DNA from: Aquiflexum balticum DSM 16537
GTDB lineage: Bacteria > Bacteroidota > Bacteroidia > Cytophagales > Cyclobacteriaceae
DNA: 64,000 nt
Reading direction: 5' to 3'
Assembly (NCBI RefSeq): GCF_900176595.1
Contig: NZ_LT838813.1
Location: forward strand, 1,178,001-1,242,000
In this document: piece by piece, positions 25,205-34,086 of the stretch
Layout of the letters: every line of letters begins with the position of its first letter
Position numbering within the stretch: the stretch's first letter is position 1
Program-made: the position numbers and the translations under genes
Notes under the pieces: generated by a model
The model's input: the letters and a program-made list of their open reading frames with translations, nothing else
What the model was told of the DNA's origin: nothing
Database searches by the model: none

Positions 25205-26755
25205 ATGGAAATTTGGCAATACATAGAAATTTTAAGACGACCTAACAAGACTTGGTTTTTCTCAAAGGACAACACCGAAGAGAAAATTAACGCCTTGACT
25301 AAAATTGCCAATGACGGTTATCCAAGTCTTATTTACAGCTTGACAGAGTTTCTAAAAGACGACAATAAAGAAATAAGAGAAACCACTTGCAGGACAATTA
25401 CTCACCTATTTAAAAAAATTGACAGCAAAAAAGGATATTACGATACTCTCAAACATTGCAGTATTTCAAAAAGTGATATTGACTTTTATGAAGCCAATTT
25501 TCCAAAGGAACAATATGTAGAGTTACTTGCAATTAGTTCATTAAATGGAAGTGGATACGTAAGAGAAAAAGCAGTTAAAAAACTTTCAAAGGTTGATAGT
25601 TCAAGAGCTATACAATTTTTAATCTATCGTTTAGCTGATTGGGTTTTGCCAGTTCGACAAGCTGCACTAAATGGAATTGACAACTACAAAACAACCAATT
25701 ACATTGACAGCTTAATTGAAAATTTGCCAATTTTTGAGTGGCTTCAAAAGGTTGAGCGGACAGACCTAAGCGGAATTTATCAAGATATTTGTGAGTTCAT
25801 TGCTTCTACAAACAGGACATATGTAATTGACAACTTCAAAAAATATCCAGACAAGCTAAGAATATTATTAGCAAGACATATTTCAAGTTCGCTCAGCGAC
25901 AATCCACAAGAATTAAAACTGTTCTTAACCGACAAACATTTTTTGATTAGGAACTTAGCAATAAACCATTTTGACAAACTTGGGCAAACTGAAATCAAAC
26001 AATTACTGAATGACAAATCAGCGAATGTCCGACTTCAAACACTTTATTGCTTAAAAGACCAAAACGACTTTAAAACTATTGTAAAGAAGTTTTTAGCGGA
26101 CAATTCCGCTACAATCCGACATTTTGCAAGGTTTACGCTTAAAAAGTCAAACATTGACTTTGCTAAATTTTACAATGACAACTTACAAGAAAACAAACAA
26201 GTCATTGGGTCATTAATCGGACTTGCTGAAACGGAAGGTAAACAGTATTCGGAAACAGTTAAGTCATATCTGAAAGACAAAAAAATAAGAGTTGAAAAGA
26301 CAGCGTTTTTAGCTCTTTGTAAACTTGATGAAGAAAGTGCTTATGACTTTGCATTTGCGAACCTTGACAGCCAATATCTTGGACTTAGAAACGTAATCAT
26401 TGAATTTTTATCACATATTCCGAGACAGGAAGTTTTGACAAAGGCAAAAAGCATTTACGAAACAGGCAATTATGACTTAAAAAAGTCAATGCTAAAACTC
26501 TTCAACAAGGTTGGCGGTTGGACAGCAATTCCCGACTTGATGATTGGAACAATTGATGAAAACGAGAACATAAGACAATTGGCGTTTGGATATTTACAAA
26601 TTTGGAGAACACGAGCAGTAAGACTATTCTCAACACCAAAACAAGGGGAAATTGAAAGAGCAAAACAGATTTTCAGCTTCGTAAACGAGACACATCAGGA
26701 CAAACAATATTTTAAAACAAACCCGGTAGATGGACTTGACTTTTACTTCAAATAA
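25205..26755 (+). CDS. HEAT-repeat protein (cassette C)
   Basis: 516 aa, alpha-helical throughout, no signal peptide. Repeated helical pairs of HEAT/PBS type are visible: DDNKEIRETTCRTITHLF, GSGYVREKAVKKLSKV, DWVLPVRQAALNGIDNY, DKSANVRLQTLYCLKDQ, DNSATIRHFARFTLKK, DKKIRVEKTAFLALCKL and NENIRQLAFGYLQIWR. Such proteins are scaffolds; several HEAT proteins in accessory islands belong to defence or DNA-repair families (for example AlkD-like), but no catalytic residues could be assigned. It follows the leader TAAAAGACGACACA (25184-25197) shared with cassette A and fills the cassette alone. Confidence 0.75.
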   Translation: MEIWQYIEILRRPNKTWFFSKDNTEEKINALTKIANDGYPSLIYSLTEFLKDDNKEIRETTCRTITHLFKKIDSKKGYYDTLKHCSISKSDIDFYEANFPKEQYVELLAISSLNGSGYVREKAVKKLSKVDSSRAIQFLIYRLADWVLPVRQAALNGIDNYKTTNYIDSLIENLPIFEWLQKVERTDLSGIYQDICEFIASTNRTYVIDNFKKYPDKLRILLARHISSSLSDNPQELKLFLTDKHFLIRNLAINHFDKLGQTEIKQLLNDKSANVRLQTLYCLKDQNDFKTIVKKFLADNSATIRHFARFTLKKSNIDFAKFYNDNLQENKQVIGSLIGLAETEGKQYSETVKSYLKDKKIRVEKTAFLALCKLDEESAYDFAFANLDSQYLGLRNVIIEFLSHIPRQEVLTKAKSIYETGNYDLKKSMLKLFNKVGGWTAIPDLMIGTIDENENIRQLAFGYLQIWRTRAVRLFSTPKQGEIERAKQIFSFVNETHQDKQYFKTNPVDGLDFYFK

Positions 26756-26764
26756 CAGAAGGCC

Positions 26765-26894
26765 AGCTTGTAACAGGCGTTTGGCAAAAAAGCGGGTTCA
26801 GTGCTTAAATGAAGCTTTGTGCTTCGTATCAAGTACAGTGGTGGTAGACAGTTTAGTGCTTCGAAATCCGCTTCTTCGCCAAGCGCCCAAACGT
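26765..26894 (+). repeat. attC-like site of cassette C, carrying group II intron 2
   Basis: The left half-site GCTTGTAAC (26766-26774) is the exact reverse complement of the cassette start GTTACAAGC (25170-25178). Arms GGCGTTTGGC (26776-26785) and GCCAAGCGCC (26878-26887) are the same as in cassette A. The core G is 26893 and the intron follows the T at 26894. Confidence 0.75.
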
Positions 26895-28764
26895 GTGTGA
26901 CTTGAACCAGCCCCTAAGGGCTGAATGCTTTGAAATGGATGGAGGACTATTGGGTAACCAATAGAGAGGCCCTCCGATGGCGGTTTACCGAAACAGCTAT
27001 CAAACTACCTTACGCTGCATATCTGGGAAACCAATATGTGGTGAGCGGTAAGGAAAAACGGGGACAATGATCCCCGTAGGTGAGTACTGATGGAGCTGAA
27101 TGAAAATGAACCAGTGACGAAGCCTCGATAAGGCAAATTACGATGTGAAAAATAGGTAGCTACGTTTGTACCTATGACAAAGTGTGGCGGACGATCGGAT
27201 ATACTGGCCACATCGCATCCGGGGTTAAGCTGGCAGGAACGCAGTACAGGCCATTTCAAGGAACAAGTGAACTCTATGCTGTCAGGCCAAATCGAGAGAG
27301 GAAACCTGCACCCGTGGTTGGGTGAGGCATAGGGGGCAGACCTGTTCGTATTAGCGAAGAATATCCTGTAATGGGAGACGAGCGAAGGGACAGGCATGTT
27401 TAGTTTCAAACCAGTTTACAACCAAGCTATTTGGGATGACAGACTACTATGAGACAAAATCGCAACCAATTACCAAGTTGATGGTATGGCAGGCGTACAA
27501 GAAAGTAAAAGCCAACAAGGGCAGTGCGGGCATAGACCGGATGGGTTGGGAGGACTTGGACAAAGATCTAACCTCACATCTCTACAGGCTATGGAACCGA
27601 ATGACCTCGGGGAGCTATTTTCCTGTTCCTGTTAAGCAAGTGAAGATACCAAAGAAGGATGGAGGTATTCGCAAATTAGGCGTACCGACTCTTCTTGATC
27701 GTATCGCCCAGCAAGTAGTACGCCAGCACTTGGAGAAACAACTTGAACCTCTATTCCATGAGAGTTCCTTCGGCTATCGTCCTAATCGCAATGCCCACCA
27801 GGCAGTCAAACAATCAGAGCGGAACTGTTTCGGCCATGACTTTGCAGTTGACCTTGATATCAAAGGGTTCTTTGACAATATCAACCATGACCTGATGATG
27901 AAAGCCCTGAGGCATTATTGCAGGGACGAATGGGTTGCGATGTACGTATCCAGATGGCTGGAGGCAGGAATCATGGCAGAGGGGAAGCATGTGAAAACAA
28001 GTGCAGGCACACCCCAAGGTGGAGTGGTGAGCCCATTACTGGCCAACCTTTACCTCCATGTGGCTTTCGATGAATGGATGAGAAAAGTTCATCCGGAAAA
28101 GCCATTTGAGCGGTATGCAGATGATGTGGTGGTACACTGCAAGACAGAGAAACAAGCGCAATTTATGTTAAGGCGAATAAGTCAACGCATGAAGAACTGC
28201 CATCTGGAACTGCATCCTATAAAGACCAAGATAGTAAACCTTCGGGGCTGGTCGGAGACCAAATATCCTCGGAAGTATGACTTTTTGGGCTTCACCATCA
28301 GAGCATCGATGCAAACTATCAAAGGACGGGGAATGCTACTGCCGGGTACGTTTGTGAGCATCAAGTCCAGAACATCAATACTGGGGAAATTTAGAGATTT
28401 AGGAATCCACAAGTGGCGTAAGCCTTTACGGGAGATTGCCCAGCGTCTCAACCCTATTGTAAGAGGACTGCTCAACTATTACCACAAGCTAAGAGGGGAA
28501 CCCATGCGCGAAGTATGGAACCAACTTAATCACCGCTTACTCAAATGGGTAAAGTGGGAGAAAGGGCTGTACAAGATGACTGCAGTCAGATGGCTGAAGA
28601 AGCAGTACAGGTCAACTCCCAACCTTTTCGAGCATTGGAAATTGGTTCAACCTTAGGTATATTAGAACCGAAGCGATTTATAAACATGAAGAGCCGTGTG
28701 AGGTGAGAGTCTCACGCACGGTTCTGTGGGAAGGTGGGGGTGAGATTCCTCTGCCTGACCCGAT
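26895..28764 (+). mobile_element. Group IIC intron 2, inserted in attC of cassette C
   Basis: 1870 bp, starting GTGTGAC and ending CCCGAT. Domain V starts at 28691 and is nearly identical to the other copies. Structural RNA parts are well conserved with introns 1 and 3, while the coding part is clearly diverged, mostly at synonymous positions, so it is a separate lineage. The exon junction GT/TG gives AAACGTTGGCAC after removal. Confidence 0.9.
27436..28656 (+). CDS. ltrA: Group II intron reverse transcriptase/maturase (intron 2)
   Basis: 406 aa, intact. It has RT blocks and YADDVVVHC as in intron 1 but with many conservative substitutions (for example IRASMQTIKGRGML, KPLREIAQRLNPIVRG), and domain X is present. 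The silent-site divergence together with a preserved frame suggests the lineage has been maintained by selection for mobility rather than copied recently from introns 1 or 3. The start at MTDYYETK supports the same start choice for the other two copies. Confidence 0.93.
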   Translation: MTDYYETKSQPITKLMVWQAYKKVKANKGSAGIDRMGWEDLDKDLTSHLYRLWNRMTSGSYFPVPVKQVKIPKKDGGIRKLGVPTLLDRIAQQVVRQHLEKQLEPLFHESSFGYRPNRNAHQAVKQSERNCFGHDFAVDLDIKGFFDNINHDLMMKALRHYCRDEWVAMYVSRWLEAGIMAEGKHVKTSAGTPQGGVVSPLLANLYLHVAFDEWMRKVHPEKPFERYADDVVVHCKTEKQAQFMLRRISQRMKNCHLELHPIKTKIVNLRGWSETKYPRKYDFLGFTIRASMQTIKGRGMLLPGTFVSIKSRTSILGKFRDLGIHKWRKPLREIAQRLNPIVRGLLNYYHKLRGEPMREVWNQLNHRLLKWVKWEKGLYKMTAVRWLKKQYRSTPNLFEHWKLVQP

Positions 28765-28805
28765 TGGCACACATTTCAAAACGATACCCCACATTCAGAA
28801 ACTTA

Positions 28806-29756
28806 ATGAAAAAAGTGATCCAGTTAATCGGAGTAATTTTTCTCCTCATAGGAGGTTATTTTGCTGTTAAAGCAGGATATCATCTTTTAAATTATGAATT
28901 AACTTGGGGACTTAATCAAGGAACTTTTGGATATGCACGACCATATTGGGAAATAGTTGTTGAGTTTCTGTTTTGGCTTACAGTAATAATTGGTGGTTTA
29001 GGGTTTTTAACCTCAAAAAAGTTAGGTTTGAAGATAGGAAGTTATTCACTCATTCTTCCAATACTAACCTCCTCAGTTTTTTTAATTATCAGCATTTCCA
29101 AAAAGCTCGATTATTCAAATATCTTAATGGTTAATAATGAAAGCCGAAAAATGTCCTTAAGAGAACAATGGGAATACATTTATTCTGAGCCAATATATTT
29201 TGCAGTTCTAGTTTTGGCTCTTATCACAATAATGATTGTATCAAAGCACCAATTTAAAGTTGAAAATGGGTATAATAATTCATCCAAGAAAAAAATCTAT
29301 TTAATGATTTTCACTTTACTAATTGTTGCATCATGTGCAGAAAAAAGGTTTGAAAACATTCAATATCAAAATGGCAATCAAATATTGAATGTGAATTCTA
29401 CAAATAGAAATGGAGAAGCAATAGAGCCTGTTTTAATGAAAGCAATATCACCTGATACGGTTGAAATTGGAGAACTAATTGATGTTAAGGTCTTTTTATC
29501 GCAACCTAATTTTAAAATAGTAGATGCCAGTTTTGATTGTGAAGTTTCAGATATGTCATTAGCAGATACCACGAACAATAAAATAATTGGGTGTTCAAAA
29601 GGTTTATTTGTAGAGAATGATACCGTAAGAATTCAGTTTAATGTCGGAGGTGATTTTGGGGAGAAAGATTTTCCAGAAATAGTAATCCTCTCTAAAGGCG
29701 ATGATAATGTTTACAGATATCATAAAGGGACATTTAACTACTTTGTGAAAAGATAA
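28806..29756 (+). CDS. Membrane protein with an internal lipobox-like segment (cassette D)
   Basis: 316 aa from ATG 28806; longer readings start inside the intron. Hydrophobic segments lie near residues 4-24, 50-70, 78-105 and 137-155. Then a fifth, YLMIFTLLIVASC (near 180), has the exact look of a lipoprotein signal with lipobox VASC, followed by a roughly 130-residue beta-rich domain (EPVLMKAISPDTVEIGELID). It may be a fusion of a membrane protein gene and a lipoprotein gene, or one protein with a membrane-anchored outer domain. Not recognised as a known family. It fills cassette D. Confidence 0.55.
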   Translation: MKKVIQLIGVIFLLIGGYFAVKAGYHLLNYELTWGLNQGTFGYARPYWEIVVEFLFWLTVIIGGLGFLTSKKLGLKIGSYSLILPILTSSVFLIISISKKLDYSNILMVNNESRKMSLREQWEYIYSEPIYFAVLVLALITIMIVSKHQFKVENGYNNSSKKKIYLMIFTLLIVASCAEKRFENIQYQNGNQILNVNSTNRNGEAIEPVLMKAISPDTVEIGELIDVKVFLSQPNFKIVDASFDCEVSDMSLADTTNNKIIGCSKGLFVENDTVRIQFNVGGDFGEKDFPEIVILSKGDDNVYRYHKGTFNYFVKR

Positions 29757-29758
29757 AC

Positions 29759-29885
29759 GTGTGCCAACATCACCTTGGATACAGCGGGCGGTACCGAGTA
29801 ACTATGAAAATCAGTATCTTTAAGGCGTTCGGAGTAAGCTTGAAGAATCCGGCTCCGAAAGCCCGCCGTCTCCAAGCTGAATCCC
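29759..29885 (+). repeat. attC-like site of cassette D, carrying group II intron 3
   Basis: The left half-site GTGTGCCAAC (29759-29768) is the exact reverse complement of the cassette start GTTGGCACAC (split by intron 2). Stem CTTGGATACAGCGGGC (29774-29789) pairs with GCCCGCCGTCTCCAAG (29861-29876) at 14 of 16. The middle word CAGTATCTTTAAG is shared with later sites. Confidence 0.75.
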
Positions 29886-31756
29886 GTGTGACTTGAATCA
29901 GCCCTCTTAAGGCTGAATGCTTTGAAATGGATGGAGGACTATTGGGTAACCAATAGAGAGGCCCTCCGATGGCGGTTTACCGAAACAGCTATCAAACTAC
30001 CTTACGCTGCATATCTGGGAAACCAATATGTGGTGAGCGGTAAGGAAAAACGGGGACATTGATCCCTGTAGGTGAGTACTGATGGAGCTGAATGAAAATG
30101 AACCAGTGACGAAGCCTCGATAAGGCAAATTACGATGTGAAAAATAGGTAGTTACGTTTGTACCTATGACAAAGTGTGGCGGACGATCGGATATACTGGC
30201 CACATCGCATCCGGGGTTAAGCTGGCAGGAACGCAGTACAGGCCATTTCAAGGAACAAGTGAACTCTATGCTGTCAGGCCAAATCGAGAGAGGAAACCTG
30301 CACCTGTGGTTGGGTGAAGCATAGGGGGCAGACCTGCTCGTAGTAGCGATGAAATTTCTGTAATGGGAATGGAGTGAAGGAGCAGGCATGTTTAGTTTCA
30401 AACCAGTTTACAACCAAGATAATTGGGATGACAGACTACTATGAGACAAAATCGCAACCAATTACCAAACTGATGGTATGGCAAGCGTACAAGAAAGTAA
30501 AAGCGAACAAAGGAAGTTCGGGCATAGACCGAATGAGTTGGGAGGACTTGGATAAAGATCTATCCTCATACCTCTATAAGTTATGGAATCGACTGACCTC
30601 GGGTAGCTATTTTCCTTTGCCAGTCAAACAAGTGAAGATACCCAAGAAGGACGGAGGTATTCGCAAATTGGGTGTCCCCACCCTTCTAGACCGTATCGCA
30701 CAGCAAGTAGTAAGGGCGTATTTGGAGAGACAACTTGAGCCACTGTTCCACGAGAGTTCATTTGGCTATAGACCAAACCGTAATGCTCACCAAGCAGTGA
30801 AACAATCAGAGCGAAATTGTTTTGGGCATGACTTTGTGGTCGACCTTGATATCAAAGGGTTCTTCGATAATATCAACCATGGCCTGATGATGAAAGCACT
30901 GAGATATTACTGTAAGGATGAATGGATAGCCTTGTACGTCTCCAGATGGCTAAATGCAGGCATCATGGCAGATGGGGTTTTCGAGGAGACAAAAGCAGGC
31001 ACACCTCAAGGAGGCGTAGTGAGTCCATTACTTGCGAATCTCTATCTGCATGTAGCTTTTGATGAATGGATGCGGAAATATCATCCTGAGAAACCATTTG
31101 AACGGTATGCAGACGATGTGGTGATACACTGCAAGACAGAGAAGCAAGCACAATTCATGTTAAGACAAGTACGTCAGCGGATGAAGACCTGCTTCCTAGA
31201 GTTGCACCCTGAGAAGACCAAGATTGTGAACCTACGAGGTTGGTCAGATACTAAGTATCCCCGCAAGTATGATTTTCTTGGATTCACGATCAAGGCATCG
31301 ATGCAGACCATCAAAGGAAAGGGGATGTTACTACCTGGAACATTTGTGAGTATCAAGTCCAGAACTTCAATACTCGGCAAATTCAGGGAAATGCAAATCC
31401 ATAAATGGCGCAAACCCATAAAGGAAGTAGCCAATCGTTTGAATCCTGTCATCAGAGGACTGCTCAATTACTATCATAAGCTTAGAGGAGAATCCATACG
31501 TGAGATATGGAATCAACTCAACCACCGGTTACTCAAGTGGGTGAAATGGGAGAAAGGACTTTTCAAATGGGCGGCAGTCAGATGGCTAAAGCAACAATAC
31601 AAGTCTACCCCAAACCTGTTTGAGCATTGGAAATTGGTTCAACCTTAGGTAAATTAGAACCGAAGCGACTTATAAACATGAAGAGCCGTGTGAGGTGAGA
31701 GTCTCACGCACGGTTCTGTGGGAAGGTGAGGGTGAAATTCCCTTGCCTGACCCGAT
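29886..31756 (+). mobile_element. Group IIC intron 3, inserted in attC of cassette D
   Basis: 1871 bp, collinear with intron 1 at a constant offset of 9822 and almost identical. Domain V starts at 31683. The 5' exon here ends ATCCC directly before GTGTGAC, so one GT unit is missing compared with the other two insertions (ACGT before GTGTGAC). The simplest reading is loss of one GT from a GTGTGT run at the junction. Confidence 0.9.
30428..31648 (+). CDS. ltrA: Group II intron reverse transcriptase/maturase (intron 3)
   Basis: 406 aa, identical in sequence to the intron 1 protein, with an intact YADDVV active site and domain X and no endonuclease domain. Identity at protein level and near identity in DNA point to recent retrotransposition of intron 1 or 3 into another attC site of the same array, or a shared recent source. 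Confidence 0.93.
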   Translation: MTDYYETKSQPITKLMVWQAYKKVKANKGSSGIDRMSWEDLDKDLSSYLYKLWNRLTSGSYFPLPVKQVKIPKKDGGIRKLGVPTLLDRIAQQVVRAYLERQLEPLFHESSFGYRPNRNAHQAVKQSERNCFGHDFVVDLDIKGFFDNINHGLMMKALRYYCKDEWIALYVSRWLNAGIMADGVFEETKAGTPQGGVVSPLLANLYLHVAFDEWMRKYHPEKPFERYADDVVIHCKTEKQAQFMLRQVRQRMKTCFLELHPEKTKIVNLRGWSDTKYPRKYDFLGFTIKASMQTIKGKGMLLPGTFVSIKSRTSILGKFREMQIHKWRKPIKEVANRLNPVIRGLLNYYHKLRGESIREIWNQLNHRLLKWVKWEKGLFKWAAVRWLKQQYKSTPNLFEHWKLVQP

Positions 31757-31772
31757 TGGACTCAATTCTAAA

Positions 31773-32105
31773 ATGGCAAAGCAGAATCCTTGGATAATCG
31801 GAATATTGGGGTTTGGAGTTTTTCTATACCTAGCATGGAATAATTTTGAAATACCATTTGCTCCATGGACGAAAACGGCAGAGACAAAAGCTGAAATCAC
31901 AGATAATGCACTTGGGTATGGGCCAATGGGGAGAGGATTTACTCAAATTATCACAATATCCTATCAGGTGGACGATTCAGTCTATTTTCAGAAGAAAAAA
32001 CTTTCTCAGAGAATCGAAAAAAAGGAAATTGGATCAAAGGTCTTAATAGAATATGCTGTTAAAGATCCTGGCAATTTTGAAATCAAAGGTTTTTTGAAAC
32101 AATGA
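31773..32105 (+). CDS. Small membrane-anchored protein of unknown function (cassette E)
   Basis: 110 aa from ATG 31773. One N-terminal hydrophobic segment (WIIGILGFGVFLYLAW), then a small beta-rich domain (TITISYQ-like strand, VLIEYAVKDPGNFEIKGF) that resembles DUF3592-type proteins. The likely topology is a single anchor with the domain outside the membrane. It starts 17 bp after intron 3. A truncated RhuM-like gene follows in the same cassette. Confidence 0.5.
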   Translation: MAKQNPWIIGILGFGVFLYLAWNNFEIPFAPWTKTAETKAEITDNALGYGPMGRGFTQIITISYQVDDSVYFQKKKLSQRIEKKEIGSKVLIEYAVKDPGNFEIKGFLKQ

Positions 32106-32140
32106 ACTAATATTTTTATCAAAAAACTTTATCTTCCTAC

Positions 32141-32493
32141 ATGGAAACAGTTGACTTCAATTCTGAAATAGTGGTCTTCAAACCTTCCAAAGGTAGTGAT
32201 GAATTTGAAATCATTTTGGATGGGGAGCAGGATACGGTTTGGGTTACCGAAGAGCAACTAGTTGAGTTATTTGGCAAAGCTAGAAGGACGATTGGTGAGC
32301 ATATCCGAAATATTTATAAAGAGGGAGAATTGGATAAAGAGTCAACTTGGCGGAATTTCCGCCAAGTTCAAAAAGAAGGAGAAGAAAAGTAAATGAAATT
32401 ACATTGGTAGCATTGGCATTGGCAGTAGCACAAAGTCTACCTGATCAAAGGGATTTGATGATTAAACTGATAGTAAACCTAATAAAGAACTGA
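32141..32493 (+). pseudogene. RhuM-family gene with internal deletion (cassette E)
   Basis: The open frame 32141-32392 (83 aa) has the N-terminal DNA-binding part of RhuM-type proteins: DTVWVTEEQLVELFGKARRT and IRNIYKEGELDKESTW. Full-length members exceed 300 aa. After the stop, another frame (about 32393-32493) reads NEITLVALALAVAQSLPDQR and IKLIVNLIKN up to a stop right before the attC half-site, which looks like the original C-terminus. A large internal deletion with frame change is the simplest explanation. Confidence 0.6.
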
Positions 32494-32616
32494 GTCCAAC
32501 ATCACCTGGGATCCAGCGGGCGGAGCCGAGTAAAATTGAAAATAAATATCTTTAAAAAGATAGGAGTAGGTTGGAAGGGAACGGCTCCGAACGCCCGCCG
32601 TCTCCAAGCTAAATCA
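32492..32616 (+). repeat. attC-like site of cassette E
   Basis: The left half-site GAGTCCAAC (32492-32500; GTCCAAC fits RYYYAAC) is the reverse complement of the cassette start GTTGGACTC (TGGACTC at 31757-31763 after intron 3). The stem CCTGGGATCCAGCGGGC region (from 32505) pairs imperfectly with GCCCGCCGTCTCCAAG (32593-32608). The right core is eroded (CACGGTGG instead of GTT). Confidence 0.65.
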
Positions 32617-32656
32617 CGGTGGTGGTAATGGTAACAAGACACACCCAACAGTCAAT

Positions 32657-33523
32657 ATGACAGAAACGAAAGAGATATATCTTGAAAGTCTGAATAGAGC
32701 AATTCAATTCATTGAGAATAATCTTGACAAGAAAATTCTCTTGAAAGACGTTGCCGGAAAAGCATTTCTATCTGAATATCATTTTCATAGAATTTTTAAG
32801 TCTTTGACGGGTGAAACGGTAAAAGAATTTTTGCTGCGACTGAAAACTGAAAGAGCTGCAATACGATTAAAACATTCAAAAGACGACATCGGACAAATTG
32901 CTCTTGAAAATGGTTTTGAAAACCACGAAACATTTACTAGAGCCTTCAAAAGATATTTTCAGCTCTCACCACAAGAATACAGAGAAGCAATTCAAGAAGT
33001 AGTTGAAAAAAAGAAAAAAGATTACCTAAAAAAAGCTGTAAACCTGGATGATTTGCATGTTGAAGAACCGATTGTCAAGAACATTCCGGATTTACATTTG
33101 GCTTATATCAGACATACAGGTTCTTACGACAAAGTGGCATCTTCATTTCAGCGACTTATGCTTTGGGCGGCAACTCATTTGGTTTTGAAATTGACGCCTA
33201 CAACATTAGGAATAGTTCACGACAATCCAGACCTGACAGATGAAGAAAAAATCCGTTTTGACGCCTGTGTAATTTTGAACAAACCTATTCAGCCCAAAGG
33301 CGAAATCGGTTACAAGAAGATAGATGGTGGAAAATTTGCCATTTTCCGTTATAGAGGGGCATACGAAAACTTTTATTCGGTTTATGACTACATCTATAAT
33401 GTTTGTCTTTTTGAAAAAGGTTGGGAATTGGAAGATAAGCCTGCTTTGGAATGGTACATTAAATCGCCACAGTTTTTCAAACCTGAGAATTATGTAACGG
33501 ATTTTTATGTACCCATCAAATAG
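32657..33523 (+). CDS. AraC-family regulator with GyrI-like effector domain
   Basis: 288 aa. The N-terminal double helix-turn-helix of AraC/XylS type (residues about 8-105: AIQFIENNLDKKILLKDVAG, FLSEYHFHRIFKSLTGE, YFQLSPQEYREA) is fused to a C-terminal GyrI-like small-molecule-binding domain (about 130-288: HLAYIRHTGSYDKVASSF, GGKFAIFRYRGAYENFYSVY, WELEDKPALEWY). This is the Rob/SoxS-GyrI architecture, linked in other bacteria to drug or stress responses. It is followed 70 bp later by two small genes, probably co-transcribed. Confidence 0.88.
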   Translation: MTETKEIYLESLNRAIQFIENNLDKKILLKDVAGKAFLSEYHFHRIFKSLTGETVKEFLLRLKTERAAIRLKHSKDDIGQIALENGFENHETFTRAFKRYFQLSPQEYREAIQEVVEKKKKDYLKKAVNLDDLHVEEPIVKNIPDLHLAYIRHTGSYDKVASSFQRLMLWAATHLVLKLTPTTLGIVHDNPDLTDEEKIRFDACVILNKPIQPKGEIGYKKIDGGKFAIFRYRGAYENFYSVYDYIYNVCLFEKGWELEDKPALEWYIKSPQFFKPENYVTDFYVPIK

Positions 33524-33593
33524 CAAGAAACGTCAAATAAAGATAAATGGCCAAAGGTAAATTTGCACTATCATTCACAAAATCATAAAAAAA

Positions 33594-34085
33594 ATGAGAA
33601 AAAAGATGATAGTCGCAGTTTTATCTATTTTGGCGCTTTTTGCTCTAGCATTTGCTATTGGTTTATTTCTTCCAAAACAAAGAGAATTTGTCAAAAAAGC
33701 AACCTTTAAAAGTTCACCTGAAAAGGTTTTCCAAATTGTCACAGATGTGGAAAATCAAGTATCGTGGCGAAGTGACGTTCAAGAAATCAATATTATTGAC
33801 GAAGACACTTGGACGGAAGTCCCCAAAAAAGGAACACCCATCACTTTTAAAACAAAGCAGGAAATTCAAAATCAACTTTTTGAAATTGAGATAATTGAGC
33901 CAAAAAGTTTCGACGGTTATTGGATAGGTACTTTTGAGCAAACGACAACAGGAACAAAAGTTGTTTTCAAAGAAGTAATTAGTATTGAGAATCCATTTTT
34001 TAGAGTTATGAGTTCAATATTTGTTGACCTTGACCAAACAATGGAAGTTTATATGACCAATTTGAAAAACAAATTAGGAGAATAA
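33594..34085 (+). CDS. SRPBCC-family (polyketide cyclase-like) protein with N-terminal anchor
   Basis: 163 aa. An N-terminal hydrophobic segment (IVAVLSILALFALAFAIGLF) serves as signal anchor. The rest fits the START/SRPBCC helix-grip fold: FKSSPEKVFQIVTDVENQVS, DGYWIGTFEQTTTGTKVVFK, and the long C-terminal helix. Such domains bind hydrophobic ligands; the ligand here is unknown. It ends one base before the next gene, so the two are co-transcribed, probably with the AraC/GyrI regulator. Confidence 0.75.
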   Translation: MRKKMIVAVLSILALFALAFAIGLFLPKQREFVKKATFKSSPEKVFQIVTDVENQVSWRSDVQEINIIDEDTWTEVPKKGTPITFKTKQEIQNQLFEIEIIEPKSFDGYWIGTFEQTTTGTKVVFKEVISIENPFFRVMSSIFVDLDQTMEVYMTNLKNKLGE

Positions 34086-34086
34086 A

